Shown: positions 8,842 to 18,136 of the stretch, piece by piece
Position numbering within the stretch: the first letter of the stretch is position 1
Layout of the letters: each line of letters starts with the position of its first letter
From: Piscinibacter caeni
Lineage (GTDB): Bacteria; Pseudomonadota; Gammaproteobacteria; Burkholderiales; Burkholderiaceae_C
Reading direction: 5' to 3'
DNA length: 64,000 bases
Assembly: GCA_003265685.1 (NCBI GenBank)
Contig: QJOU01000013.1
Location: 62,001-126,000, forward strand
Notes under the pieces: model-generated
Seen by the model: the letters and a program-made list of their open reading frames with translations, nothing else
What the model was told of the DNA's origin: nothing
Databases searched by the model: none
Position numbers and translations under genes: made by a program

Positions 8842-10899
8842 ATGGAAAAAAACCTGCTGTTTCTACCCGTCCTGCTAGCGACGGCGCTGGCCGTGGCCGG
8901 TCCCAAGTCCGAAGGTCCACTGCAATCCCTTCCTTACACCCCAAGCCTCGACCTGAGCGCGATAGACCGGAGCGTGAACCCCTGCGACGACCTCTATCAA
9001 TACGCGTGCGGCGGTTGGATCAAGAACAACCCTATACCGTGGGACCAGGCGCGATGGGACGTGTATTCCAAGGCGACCAACGAGAACCAGCGCTACCTCT
9101 GGGGCATTCTGGCCGAGCTCGCCGCTGGCAGCACGGACCGCAGCGCCACCCAGGTCAAGCTGGGCGACTACTTCGCCGCGTGCATGGACGAGGCCGCCGT
9201 GCAGGCCGCCGGCCTCAAACCCTTGCAGCCTTATCTCGACCGCATCGATGCGATGGCGAGCAACCGCCAGCTCCCGGCCCTGCTTGCCGACCTACAACTC
9301 GTCACTGGCAACGAACGGCTGTTTTTCGGCTTCAGCTCAGGACAGGACTACGCCGATGCCACACAGCAGATCGCCTTCGCTGTTGCCGGCGGCATCTCGC
9401 TGCCGGACCGCGACTACTACGTCAAGAACAACGCCAAGATCGCCAAGATCCGCAGGCAGTACCAGGCGCATGTGGCGCAGATGTTCGAGCTGCTTGGTGA
9501 CACGCGCGCCGCCGCCAAAGCCAACTCGGCCACGGTGCTCGCGGTCGAGACCGCCCTGGCCAGATCGTCACTCGGCACGGCCGATAAGCGCGATCCTTAC
9601 AAGACCTTCCACAAGTTCAACGCCCATCAGCTGCAGGCCCTCACGCCGGGCTTCAACTGGGCGGATTACCGCGCTGCACTCGGTGTAGCCGCAGACCTCG
9701 ATGTTTACAACGTCACCGAACCTGCCTTCTACAAAGCCTTCAACGCGCTGCTGGCCCGGCTGAGCTTGGCCGAGCTCAAGACCTATCTGCGCTGGCAGCT
9801 CGCCAGCAGCCAAAGCGCCTACCTCGAGCCACGCTTCGTACAGGCCAACTTCGATTTCTTCGGCAAAACCCTGAACGGCGTGCCGCAGTTGAAGAGCCGC
9901 TGGAAGCGCTGTGTCGAGCTGGTCGACCAGCAACTCGGCGAGGCCCTCGGCCAGGAGTTCGTCGCGCGCAACTTCGCGCCCGTGCTCAAGCAAGCTGCGC
10001 TCACCATGACGACCGAAATCGAAGCCGCCATGGCCCAGAGCATTCGGGACCTAACCTGGATGAGCGACTCCACCAAGGCCAAGGCCATCGCCAAGCTGAA
10101 CACCATCGTCAACAAGATTGGCTACCCCGACCGCTGGCGCGATTACTCGGCAATGCCAGTCACTCGCGGTGACTTCCTCGCCAATGTGACCGCGGGCCGG
10201 GTGTTCGAGGCCAAGCGCAAGCTCGCCAAGATAGGCCAGCCGCTGGACCGGGGCGAGTGGGGCATGACGCCGCAGACCGTCAACGCTTACTACAACCCTC
10301 AGATGAACGATATCAACTTCCCGGCCGGCGTGCTGCAGCCGCCTCTCTACGACGCCAAGATGGACGACGCGCCCAACTACGGCAACACCGGCGGGACCAT
10401 CGGGCACGAGTTGATTCACGGTTTCGATGACGAGGGCCGCCAGTTCGACGCTCATGGCAACCTCAGGAACTGGTGGACGAAAAAGGACGGCCGCGAGTTC
10501 GAGAAGCGCGCAGCATGCGTGGGCAACCAGTACAAGACCTACACCATCGTCGACGAAATTAAGATCAACCCCAAGCTCACGATGGGAGAGGACCTCGCAG
10601 ACTTCGGTGGACTGGTGTTGGCCTGGGAAGCCTGGAAGGCGCATGTGGCGGACAAGCAGCTGGCACCCATCGACGGTCTCACTCCGCAGCAACGGTTCTT
10701 CGTAGGCTTCGCGCAATGGGACTGCAGCGATTCCCGCCCCGAGGTCTTGCGCGTGAAGGCCCTGACCGATCCGCATTCACCAAGCCGCTACCGCATCAAC
10801 GGCGTGGTGGTGAACATGCCTGAGTTCGAGAATGCCTTTGCCTGCAAGCCCACGGCCAAGCTGGTCAAACCTGAAGCGCAACGCTGCAAAATGTGGTGA
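8842..10899 (+). CDS. M13-family zinc metallopeptidase (neprilysin/PepO-like), exported
   Basis: A 685-residue protein. ATG 8842 gives a good signal peptide (MEKNLLFLPVLLATALAVAG), so the longer upstream frame is not used. The mature part starts with the family's typical CDDLYQYACGGW. The zinc site is HELIH at residues 522-526 and the third ligand is E583 in GEDLADFGG. The protein ends in CKMW, matching the usual C-terminus of M13 enzymes (about 670-700 residues). These enzymes cleave short peptides outside the cytoplasm. It has no obvious partner here and looks like a single-gene cargo. Confidence 0.93.
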   Translation: MEKNLLFLPVLLATALAVAGPKSEGPLQSLPYTPSLDLSAIDRSVNPCDDLYQYACGGWIKNNPIPWDQARWDVYSKATNENQRYLWGILAELAAGSTDRSATQVKLGDYFAACMDEAAVQAAGLKPLQPYLDRIDAMASNRQLPALLADLQLVTGNERLFFGFSSGQDYADATQQIAFAVAGGISLPDRDYYVKNNAKIAKIRRQYQAHVAQMFELLGDTRAAAKANSATVLAVETALARSSLGTADKRDPYKTFHKFNAHQLQALTPGFNWADYRAALGVAADLDVYNVTEPAFYKAFNALLARLSLAELKTYLRWQLASSQSAYLEPRFVQANFDFFGKTLNGVPQLKSRWKRCVELVDQQLGEALGQEFVARNFAPVLKQAALTMTTEIEAAMAQSIRDLTWMSDSTKAKAIAKLNTIVNKIGYPDRWRDYSAMPVTRGDFLANVTAGRVFEAKRKLAKIGQPLDRGEWGMTPQTVNAYYNPQMNDINFPAGVLQPPLYDAKMDDAPNYGNTGGTIGHELIHGFDDEGRQFDAHGNLRNWWTKKDGREFEKRAACVGNQYKTYTIVDEIKINPKLTMGEDLADFGGLVLAWEAWKAHVADKQLAPIDGLTPQQRFFVGFAQWDCSDSRPEVLRVKALTDPHSPSRYRINGVVVNMPEFENAFACKPTAKLVKPEAQRCKMW

Positions 10900-11170
10900 G
10901 ACTCGTGGCAGCCTCGCTCAGCAGTCGCAGAGCCTGGTCGATGCCGTCCGTGGCGGTGTTCAAGTTGGGCGGCGGCTTGCGGGCCGCCATGGCCTAGCCT
11001 GCCCCAGCAGGAGCCGTCACGTTCGCCATGCGCAGATGGAAATTCGCGGTGTAAGGAGCCCGCGGACTCAAGCCTGACTGCCACTCACCTCAAATGGCAG
11101 CCGTGCGTCACCCCACAGATCGATTGGCACCCGTCGCTGCACAGTACCGGGCCTTGGGGAGACGCACACC
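10900..11170. other. Intergenic region, nothing clear
   Basis: About 270 bases between the M13 peptidase and the PilZ gene. I see no gene, tRNA or clear terminator. A weak GC-rich inverted repeat may be present just after the peptidase stop. Confidence 0.3.
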
Positions 11171-11602
11171 ATGAGGCAGAGGCAGTTCATCCGCCATCCG
11201 ATCGACGTGCCGGTCGAAATCTTCGCGAGTGGGTCCGGCGCCGGCGGTCTTCACACTCACGACATCAGCCTGGGCGGCCTGGCGCTGCAGTCGGACTTCG
11301 CGGTCGAAGTCGGCTCCATCGTGGACGTCCGCATCTCCTGCGTGCATCCGCCGTTCGCAGCGCATGCGCGGGTAGCCTGGTGCCGAGCGCGGGATGACGA
11401 GGGATTTGAGCTCGGCGTGACCTTCCTGGATGCGGAGGACGCGTTCCTGGCCCGCATGGTCGAGCAGGTGTGTCACATCGAGGAATACCGCAAGTCGGTG
11501 CAGCGGACGGAGCACCGCGTGCTGAGCTCGGAAGAGGCGGCGCTCGAGTGGATCGATAAGCATGCGGCGCTGTTCCCTGACATTGGAGCGCAGCCGCACT
11601 GA
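11171..11602 (+). CDS. PilZ-domain protein (c-di-GMP binding)
   Basis: A 143-residue protein. The PilZ signature is present as RQFIRHP near the N-terminus (RxxxR) and DISLGG near residue 36 (D/NxSxxG), which together bind cyclic di-GMP. The rest of the domain is a beta barrel, with VAWCRARDDEGFELGVTF as a typical late strand pair. It has no other domain, so it would act as a stand-alone receptor adjusting motility, pili or surface traits. It stands alone with GGGGAGA about 10 bases before its ATG. Confidence 0.85.
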   Translation: MRQRQFIRHPIDVPVEIFASGSGAGGLHTHDISLGGLALQSDFAVEVGSIVDVRISCVHPPFAAHARVAWCRARDDEGFELGVTFLDAEDAFLARMVEQVCHIEEYRKSVQRTEHRVLSSEEAALEWIDKHAALFPDIGAQPH

Positions 11603-11648
11603 TCCAGATGGCTCGCTGGCGCAAGCTGGATGCGTTTACTGAGAACTG

Positions 11649-12566
11649 CTACGTGTGCGCTCCGACCGGCACATGATGGCGCTGCGGCCGCCGGGCAACT
11701 GCACCCATGGGCATCGTCTCACGAGCTCGAGCGCGCGCAGTTTCCTTGGGGTCGTTCGACCGATAGAAGTCGAGGACCATCCGCTTGTCCGAGTCTGTCA
11801 GTTCGTCGAGGCGGTTTCCTCCTACCTCGCTGACTCTGTCGCTCCATTGCACCCAATTGACCTTCAGCGGGACTCTCCAGTTCAGCCGAGGAGCAGCTTC
11901 CAGTAGGTCGCGAGGGATGATTCCCGTGAGTTGCTCAATCGGAGGTAGCTTAGCCTTCGGCTCGTAGATGTCGCGACGTGCGTAATCCAGGCTTAGTCCA
12001 CCGCTCGACATGTGCGCCATGTGAATGTATGGGGTCTCGCTGCAGGCCTCCACCACATACTGAGCGCTCAAATCGGCGACGTAGCGGCGGAACACTCCTA
12101 CGGTGAAGCATACCAAGAGGTCGTGCAGCCTCGCAACGCGTCGTTGCTCCGCGAGCGTATGCGTGAACGAGCTGCGGTCGATCCTTCGTATTCCGACAGC
12201 CTCTGTGGCGTTGATCTGTATCAGCCGTTGCGGCCTCCAGTAGCCACGCTCCATGTTTTCTACATGGCTTGGGTGGACCCTCCCATCCGTCAGTGACCAC
12301 TCCAAGACCAAGTTTTGCCTCCCCGTGATTTCAGCATGCAGGTGGATCGGTATGCACTGCTCCTTCAACTCCTGCTGCAGCACGCCGTCCCCTATGTCGC
12401 CCAGAACAATTTCATCGTGTACTTGCAACGCCTGCCGGATGCCGTTTGCCATGCTTGAGTAGCCGTTCCACAGCCATCCTTCTTCCTCGGCACTCGAGAG
12501 TTCGATAGCCAAGTTACCCAGCTCCATCTTGGTGATAGGTTCCATCTCAATCTCCGCTTTTCGCAT
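11649..12566 (-). CDS. Hypothetical protein
   Basis: A 305-residue soluble protein on the minus strand with no recognised domain. ATG 12566 or ATG 12545 are both possible starts. The amino-acid make-up is ordinary and codons follow the high-GC bias less strictly than neighbours, suggesting recent acquisition. A 470-base gap with direct repeats lies upstream. Confidence 0.55.
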   Translation of the reverse strand: MRKAEIEMEPITKMELGNLAIELSSAEEEGWLWNGYSSMANGIRQALQVHDEIVLGDIGDGVLQQELKEQCIPIHLHAEITGRQNLVLEWSLTDGRVHPSHVENMERGYWRPQRLIQINATEAVGIRRIDRSSFTHTLAEQRRVARLHDLLVCFTVGVFRRYVADLSAQYVVEACSETPYIHMAHMSSGGLSLDYARRDIYEPKAKLPPIEQLTGIIPRDLLEAAPRLNWRVPLKVNWVQWSDRVSEVGGNRLDELTDSDKRMVLDFYRSNDPKETARARARETMPMGAVARRPQRHHVPVGAHT

Positions 12567-12792
12567 CTCTAGAATACTGTCCTAATAGGCCCCGACACCT
12601 ATCTCCAGCGTTGCGCCGGCAAGGTCCAGCGTGCCGGGTTCTCTGGCGAATTACCGGCCCCTCCATGCAGCGCATCCTAGGCCTCCACGAGGCGATTGCA
12701 AATTTGGCTTGAAGACCCAGTTCCCGACCTGAGATTGCTGCCCGACCCGGCGGGGGACATGGCCATTCGAAGGTTGAGTACCTGTGGAATCG

Positions 12793-12854
12793 CAGTTCGA
12801 ATGCAGTTCGAATGCTGGCGCATCGCAGTTCGAATCCTGCATCGCTGTTCGAAT
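12793..12854 (+). repeat. Four direct repeats of CAGTTCGAAT
   Basis: The decamer CAGTTCGAAT, containing the palindrome TTCGAA, occurs at 12793, 12804 and 12826, with CTGTTCGAAT at 12845. Spacings are 11, 22 and 19 bases, so the first three lie on one helix face. A related ATTCGAA lies near 12764. The block sits in the gap between the divergent genes at 12566 (minus) and 13035 (plus), where it could be an operator. Confidence 0.5.
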
Positions 12855-13034
12855 CGCTGCGTAGTGAAATTGGCACCCCGCAAGCCTCAGTCGGGAGCCG
12901 AAGGCACATGGTCACGCACGTCGCTACGCGGCCTCGTCGTCGCACCCGGGTCCCGAAATGCTACTTATCGCCTGTTGACTTCTGCCACTGGAAGAACTAT
13001 CACCACGTTTCGATGCGATAAAGAGATTCGACCA

Positions 13035-13787
13035 ATGACTACGTCCGAATCCGACGTTGCCGAGAAGATTCTTAGCGCGGCCCGCGAGATTGCGCACAAA
13101 GACGAGTTGCCTGATGTGCTCGTTACTGAAGCGTTTATACGTAGCGCGGGGCATCATGCGGCTCTCAATATTGTTGCCTCTGAGAAAGAAGGCGGTTCGA
13201 CCCCTCGGGCTGATTTGGCAGAGGCCATGACGCTTATGTTCGAGCAGGCGCTTCTTATGTATCTGAAGCTGTACTCGTCTGACGAGAACGGCGGGAAGGA
13301 AGTGCCGGAGAGCCACAGCGCTCCCAATGAAGGCTCCTCCATCCCAGATGCACTGGACTGCATAGGTGGATCAGCAGAGCATCCTGACGTGGCGTTGGTT
13401 GGCTATTTGCGGGGAAGAGGCCAGCACGCTCTTGCGCAAACGCTTGTTCTGCGATTCAGCGAGCGTCGGCTTCCGGATGCGGATGTCGCATACGCAAAGC
13501 GAGTTCACGCTGCGATGGAGCGCGGCGAACTTTATCCTCCATTGGCGGTCGCAGTGATAGGGCCGCTTCTACAGGGACGCATGCAGCGCGAGGTGAGTGG
13601 CAAGCCTGTGTTCGTCGACGAGGCAGTCCGAACCCGGTGGGCTCAGTTTTATGCGCATCACGGTCTACACAAGCTGTCTACTATGGTGCGCAAGAACTAC
13701 GCGAACTTCGTCGAGATGGAACGCGAAGGTGGTCGAGAGTTGTACGGCCAGATGTTCGAGGAGCTTTCCAAAGGGAGCCGCCCGTAG
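13035..13787 (+). CDS. Hypothetical protein
   Basis: A 250-residue protein. ATG 13035 is preferred because the frame upstream of it covers the direct-repeat block and reads as non-coding. The N-terminal half is acidic and helical, and the C-terminal half contains LRGRGQHALAQTLVLRFSERRLP. I recognise no family. Base composition is lower in GC than the gene after it. Confidence 0.55.
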   Translation: MTTSESDVAEKILSAAREIAHKDELPDVLVTEAFIRSAGHHAALNIVASEKEGGSTPRADLAEAMTLMFEQALLMYLKLYSSDENGGKEVPESHSAPNEGSSIPDALDCIGGSAEHPDVALVGYLRGRGQHALAQTLVLRFSERRLPDADVAYAKRVHAAMERGELYPPLAVAVIGPLLQGRMQREVSGKPVFVDEAVRTRWAQFYAHHGLHKLSTMVRKNYANFVEMEREGGRELYGQMFEELSKGSRP

Positions 13788-13864
13788 TTGCACAGCCTGC
13801 GTCCTGACGCACCCCCCTCGCCAGCCCGCTTTGAATTGCCCGTGCCAAGTCGATATACCTTGGC

Positions 13865-15793
13865 ATGCACCTCAGCGACGCCGGCATCCAGACGCTCGAG
13901 CAAGCCATGGCTCAGGCTCGGGCCCAGACCAAGACGCGCAAGACGGGCGACACCGCGGCCCTGAAGGCCCTGCGCGACATCTTGAAGGGAGTCGTCGTCC
14001 GCCCGGACGACCTCCCCTTCGGAACCGTTCAGCCCGAGCGCGCTCTGCCTGGCCACCTGCTGCTGGCTGACGCTTGGGTCACCAGCGCCCATGGCGACAA
14101 GCTGTGGGCCCGCCTCAGCGGCACCGGCCGGCACTACAACGGCATGTTCGGCACGCCGGAGGAGCTGCAGGCGGGTCACGGCGCCCTCACCGACAAGGAC
14201 GTCATCGCCGGACTGCTGCACACCGAGGAGGCCTACAGGGAGCTGGAGCCGTACGACATCGGCACCCGAGTCGCCATCGCGCTTCGTATCCTCGCGGCCC
14301 CGTCCGTTGCCCGGGTTATGCCCCAGGCGGCTCGCGCGGTGCAGCGGATGCTGAGCGAGGAGCTGCTCGCGCACCCGGTGCTGCTTCACCCGGCCATCCT
14401 CGTCCCGGGCGCCGGCGGCAAGGAGGGAAGCTACGTGGCGCTCGGCAAGGCCATCGCGGCGACCGGCTGCGCCGGGTTGCCGCGGCGATCCGACTTCCAG
14501 GGCGAGACCCCGCCTGGCGGCGCGGGCGGTCCGTTTGGCACTCTAGAGGCACTCTACGATGCCAAACTCGACGTCGCCGGCTCCGTTGTTGCCTCTAGAG
14601 TGCCTCTAGAGTGCCTCTACGATGCCAAACGGCCCGAGGGTGGCCAGGGCAGCCTCTTTGGTGACGAGAAGCGGGCCGAGCCAGTGGCGGCTCGCGACGT
14701 GCCCGACGAGTTCGAGCAGCGGCTCCTGGACTTCGCCTTGCACCCGTGCGTGAGGCTCGGGCTCAGCCAGGCTTCGGTCGAGGTGACGGACAAGACCCTT
14801 TATGGCAACTCCAGTGGGGGTATCCGCTTCCGGCGCAGCCGCTTCGTGACCAGCACCATGAAGCTGGCGACCTCCCAGCCCGCGTTCATCGGTTCCGTGA
14901 TGGAGCTGGAGACGCTTGTCGTGCGGCATCAGGCCGAGCAGGCCGGCGGCGCGCCGGCGAAGGTGCCCTTCCCCCTTCCCTTCCCGTTCACCGTGCTCGG
15001 TGGGCTGAAGCTCGATGCTGCAGCAATCACCTCTGGGGCCAACTACAAGTCTCCCGACGTCGAAGACTCCGACGTCGACGAGTCGCACCTGGTGGCGCTG
15101 ACCGTCCTGGCCTCGCTCTACACCTCCTTCGGGACGCTCAACCTCTCGAGCTCCGTGGCCGGGAAGAGGCCGATGAGCGAGCGGGTGAACCCGGCCGATC
15201 CGGCCTTCGTGCTCGAGGTCCGTCGGCGCCTCGAGGTGCTGCGGGCGCAGTCATCGTTCGCGATGAATCTGGGCCCGGTGCTCAAGCGCCGTGTATTCAT
15301 GGGCAGATTCGATGAACTCAGCCCCGAGGACCTTGAATTCAACGCCCGGAGGGTGCTCGATGGGTTCGTGGCCGCCGGCCTGGCGCCCGACGCCCGCGCG
15401 GCCGCGGCCTACATGCTCGAGCACGCGCTCGGCCGGTCGCGCTCAGACATGGCCCTTCCGAAGACGTCGGTGGAGGCGGCAGTCGCCTTCGTCAAGGTGC
15501 TCGTCTCCACCGGTGTCCTCGGCAAGGTGATGGGCCCGGGCCAGACGGACCTGGAGGGCTCGTTCGAGCAGCTCATGGAGAAGGCGATGGTCGACGTCGT
15601 CGACTTCCCAGGCTACGAGGTGCCGTTCCGGTCGGTGTGGCTCAAGGCGATGGAGCTGGTCTCGGTGGAGGCGCGCATGCGCGCGGTCATCGACGCGGTG
15701 TCGGAGGTGCCGGAAGCTGCGGTTGCGACCGTGGAGTGCGTCACGAAGCCGGTGGAGGAAGCGGCGCCGAGGAGGAGAAGGGCCGCGGTGTAG
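13865..15793 (+). CDS. Large hypothetical protein with two repeat elements inside the frame
   Basis: A 642-residue protein with ATG 13865, helical overall, ending in a basic tail (APRRRRAAV). No catalytic motif is recognised. Between about residues 223 and 256 the frame runs through two copies of the 11-bp-unit repeat element (14531-14567 and 14583-14632) without a stop, adding about 34 residues that look out of place beside the flanking Gly/Pro-rich sequence. A short motif is shared with the protein at the left edge of the window. The gene is alone on its strand locally. It is a long, intact frame with strong GC3 bias, so it is very likely expressed. Confidence 0.7.
   Translation: MHLSDAGIQTLEQAMAQARAQTKTRKTGDTAALKALRDILKGVVVRPDDLPFGTVQPERALPGHLLLADAWVTSAHGDKLWARLSGTGRHYNGMFGTPEELQAGHGALTDKDVIAGLLHTEEAYRELEPYDIGTRVAIALRILAAPSVARVMPQAARAVQRMLSEELLAHPVLLHPAILVPGAGGKEGSYVALGKAIAATGCAGLPRRSDFQGETPPGGAGGPFGTLEALYDAKLDVAGSVVASRVPLECLYDAKRPEGGQGSLFGDEKRAEPVAARDVPDEFEQRLLDFALHPCVRLGLSQASVEVTDKTLYGNSSGGIRFRRSRFVTSTMKLATSQPAFIGSVMELETLVVRHQAEQAGGAPAKVPFPLPFPFTVLGGLKLDAAAITSGANYKSPDVEDSDVDESHLVALTVLASLYTSFGTLNLSSSVAGKRPMSERVNPADPAFVLEVRRRLEVLRAQSSFAMNLGPVLKRRVFMGRFDELSPEDLEFNARRVLDGFVAAGLAPDARAAAAYMLEHALGRSRSDMALPKTSVEAAVAFVKVLVSTGVLGKVMGPGQTDLEGSFEQLMEKAMVDVVDFPGYEVPFRSVWLKAMELVSVEARMRAVIDAVSEVPEAAVATVECVTKPVEEAAPRRRRAAV
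14531..14567 (+). repeat. 11-bp-unit repeat element, short form, inside a CDS
   Basis: The element starts with CCGTTTGGCA, has one CTCTAGAGGCA unit and closes with CTCTACGATGCCAAAC, so its ends are inverted copies of each other. It belongs to the same family as the elements at 28431 and 33859 and lies in frame in the 642-residue CDS. Confidence 0.75.
14583..14632 (-). repeat. 11-bp-unit repeat element, opposite orientation, inside a CDS
   Basis: Read on the minus strand it is CCGTTTGGCA, then TCGTAGAGGCA, CTCTAGAGGCA twice, then ACAACGG. This is the same start and end module as the blocks at 33859-34067. With the copy at 14531 it forms an inverted pair separated by 15 bases. Confidence 0.75.
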
Positions 15794-15893
15794 GCGACGG
15801 CCTGCGGCAACATTCCTTGTTGACCGCGATAAGTCGAAGCGTTGGCAGCGGAACCACGGCGTGAGGAGACCATGCAAATACAAGGAACGGACC

Positions 15894-16532
15894 GTGCTTG
15901 ATGTGAGCGTTCTAAGCGACATCATCCATACCGCTGGCTCTAGCAGTCCGGATATTCACGCCAGGCTTCAGTTCTACGATCTTCGGCGCATGGCGAACAC
16001 CGTAGAGAACCGTGGTGTCGATGCTCCAGCCGGACGTTTGCCTGTTGACCCGGCCTTCACTGTCTGGGGGCGCACCGGCGCCACGACAACGTTCGCTCTG
16101 CCCGCGGGTGCTTTCAAAGTCAACGAACATGGAATCTTGCACGGCGACTTTCCGTGCCCGATAGCGCACGTCGGCGCACCCTGCCCTCCCAACGCCACGC
16201 ACCTGTTGATCGAAGTGCATGCGAACGAGATGCGACTCCGCTACGTGCTAGGCGAGGACGAAGCACCCCTTGAGAACCCCGGCTCCTTGCCCGCCGTCGA
16301 AACGCCGCGCGAGCTCGCTCGCTGGGCCCCCATCCATCACCCACGCCCGCCGCTGCCGGCTCCGGCGAGGTTCCTGACTGTCATCAAGCAGCTTGCGACC
16401 TATGCTGCGCTGCTCGCCGCAGCGTGGCTTGCTTACGGCATGGGGCAACTTGAGGACAAGCGCAATGTGCGGGCGCTCAAGGATGCCGCCGCGGCTGCTG
16501 CGGAGTCGCTTGCCGACGCAAAGGCAGAGTGA
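15894..16532 (+). CDS. Hypothetical membrane-anchored protein
   Basis: A 212-residue protein. GTG 15894 is chosen because the longer frame upstream is arginine-rich and non-protein-like. The body is soluble. Near the C-terminus lies one hydrophobic segment (LATYAALLAAAWLAYGMGQL), followed by an Ala-rich, probably coiled, tail. It may be a tail-anchored protein. It is followed by a small ankyrin-like gene 27 bases downstream. Function unknown. Confidence 0.5.
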   Translation: MLDVSVLSDIIHTAGSSSPDIHARLQFYDLRRMANTVENRGVDAPAGRLPVDPAFTVWGRTGATTTFALPAGAFKVNEHGILHGDFPCPIAHVGAPCPPNATHLLIEVHANEMRLRYVLGEDEAPLENPGSLPAVETPRELARWAPIHHPRPPLPAPARFLTVIKQLATYAALLAAAWLAYGMGQLEDKRNVRALKDAAAAAAESLADAKAE

Positions 16533-16559
16533 GGTGGCGTTGATAACGTAGCGCGTCTC

Positions 16560-16829
16560 ATGAGCAACTTCGCCGATACGCTTCGCTCGACCTTCGCGCG
16601 CTGGTCAACGGACAAGGAGCTGCGCAGCGCACTGGTCCTACTGCCTGACTTGGAGCCAACCTGCCGCAACAGTGAAGGAGAGACTCCGCTCATGGTTGCC
16701 ATCGCCGTGGATAACCGGGTGGCGGTCGAAATCCTTGTCGAGAAAGGGCACCCGGTCACAGACGAAGCTTACGAGTATGCGATGAGATGCTTCCCGAGCA
16801 TGAAGCATGTCATAGCTGGCCTCCTGTGA
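16560..16829 (+). CDS. Small ankyrin-repeat-like protein
   Basis: An 89-residue protein. The stretch NSEGETPLMVAIAVDNRVAV followed by EILVEKGHPV matches one ankyrin repeat (TPLMxA then the second helix). Only about one and a half repeats are present, so it may be a fragment of a longer gene or a small binding protein. It follows the membrane-anchored gene on the same strand. A better ankyrin protein is at 51131. Confidence 0.5.
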   Translation: MSNFADTLRSTFARWSTDKELRSALVLLPDLEPTCRNSEGETPLMVAIAVDNRVAVEILVEKGHPVTDEAYEYAMRCFPSMKHVIAGLL

Positions 16830-16833
16830 CCGC

Positions 16834-17060
16834 TCAGGACGCCGTCCTTGCCTCGCGCTTGAACACCTGCTCATAGTGCGAGTCGACAACCTGCGCGAAC
16901 GTGTCGTGCTCCGGGCGAACCAGCCCAGCGGCCTGAGCGCCGTGACGCCGCAGCGAGACCCCTTGAATCTCGAGGTCCCGGGCACCTGCTCGCAGACTAG
17001 GATGCGTCGGTCGCCAGCGATGTGGAATGCGCCGAGGAGGCGGAGGTTTGCGGCGTAGAA
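16834..17060 (-). pseudogene. C-terminal remnant of a ScoMcrA-type restriction endonuclease
   Basis: Minus-strand translation gives GAFHIAGDRRILVCEQVPGTSRF in one frame and then, after a shift, VSLRRHGAQAAGLV and HYEQVFKREARTAS. These match the end of the intact enzyme at 26985-27881 (GAFHIGADRRILVSEQ... and HFDQVFKKEARPAT). At least one frameshift and loss of everything upstream make it a dead fragment. It sits directly before the Sir2 gene. Confidence 0.7.
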
Positions 17061-17088
17061 GCCGCTTGAGGGACCACAATGGCCAGCG

Positions 17089-17952
17089 ATGACGACTGCC
17101 CCAAAACTCGACGCTCACGCGCTTGATGAGGCCGCCCGGTTCATTGGGGACGCCGACGGACTCCTCGTCGCGGCCGGCGCGGGCATGGGTGTGGACTCAG
17201 GCCTTCCGGACTTCCGAGGCAACCAGGGGTTCTGGAACGCGTATCCCGCCCTCGGAAGCGAAGGCATCCAGTTCGAGGACGTTGCGTCGCCCCTGACGTT
17301 CTACCGCCGGCCTCGGCTTGCTTGGGGCTTCTATGGGCATCGCCTGGCCCTCTATCGGTCAACGGTTCCACACGCCGGGTTCGACATCCTGAGGCGCTGG
17401 GGCGATGCGATGCCGAACGGCTCGTTCATCTACACCAGCAACGTCGACGGACAGTTCCAGAAGGCTGGGTTCGACCCCCAACGGATCGTCGAGTGCCATG
17501 GCTCCATCCACCGGATGCAGTGCCTCGAACCCTGCAGTGGGGAGACCTGGCCGGCAGACCGGTTCATCCCTCAGGTCGATGAGGTCCGCTGTGAGCTGCT
17601 CAATAGCAGGCTTCCTCAGTGTTGCCACTGCGCGGGCATGGCGCGGCCCAACATCCTGATGTTCGGGGACATGCACTGGAGCCCGCAGCGCACGCGTCTT
17701 CAGCGCGGCCGGTTGCGGGAGTGGCTCACCAAAACACGGCGTCCCGTGGTGGTCGAGATGGGAGCGGGTACGGCCATCCCGTCAGTGCGCCTCTTCAGCC
17801 AGGCCATGGTTCAGGAGTACGGCGCGCGACTCATCCGCATCAACCCTCGAGAAGCCAACGAGCTGCCGCGAGGAGCTGTAGGTCTGAGCTCCGGGGCCTT
17901 GGAAGCGCTGATGACGATTGATCGGAAGGTGGCGAACGCTTGCGCTCGGTGA
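17089..17952 (+). CDS. Sir2-family NAD-dependent protein (sirtuin)
   Basis: A 287-residue protein. The NAD-binding motif is AAGAGMGVDSGLPDFRG near residues 26-45, then YTSNVDGQF (usual TQNVD), then the catalytic histidine in ECHGSIHRMQC. Cysteines for the zinc ribbon are C in QCLEPC and CCHC. Sirtuins deacylate lysines or hydrolyse NAD, and stand-alone bacterial Sir2 proteins are often part of defence systems. No obvious defence partner is adjacent, so the cellular role is open. A truncated second copy lies at 22861, and homology between the copies begins upstream of the start codon. Confidence 0.88.
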   Translation: MTTAPKLDAHALDEAARFIGDADGLLVAAGAGMGVDSGLPDFRGNQGFWNAYPALGSEGIQFEDVASPLTFYRRPRLAWGFYGHRLALYRSTVPHAGFDILRRWGDAMPNGSFIYTSNVDGQFQKAGFDPQRIVECHGSIHRMQCLEPCSGETWPADRFIPQVDEVRCELLNSRLPQCCHCAGMARPNILMFGDMHWSPQRTRLQRGRLREWLTKTRRPVVVEMGAGTAIPSVRLFSQAMVQEYGARLIRINPREANELPRGAVGLSSGALEALMTIDRKVANACAR

Positions 17953-18136
17953 CCCCGCGGTACCGGCGCTAACGGCAGCCGTCCCTTCGAGTGTCGAAAA
18001 CGTCACGGAGCCAATGGGGGCTCCATGCCGAGGCGAAGGCGGGTCACGGTGTAGGCGTCGCACGACGGCGACAAGTGGGTTGACCTAAGGACAGCGCCTG
18101 TTGTCCCACCGTAGTTCCTGATATCTACTCGCGCCC

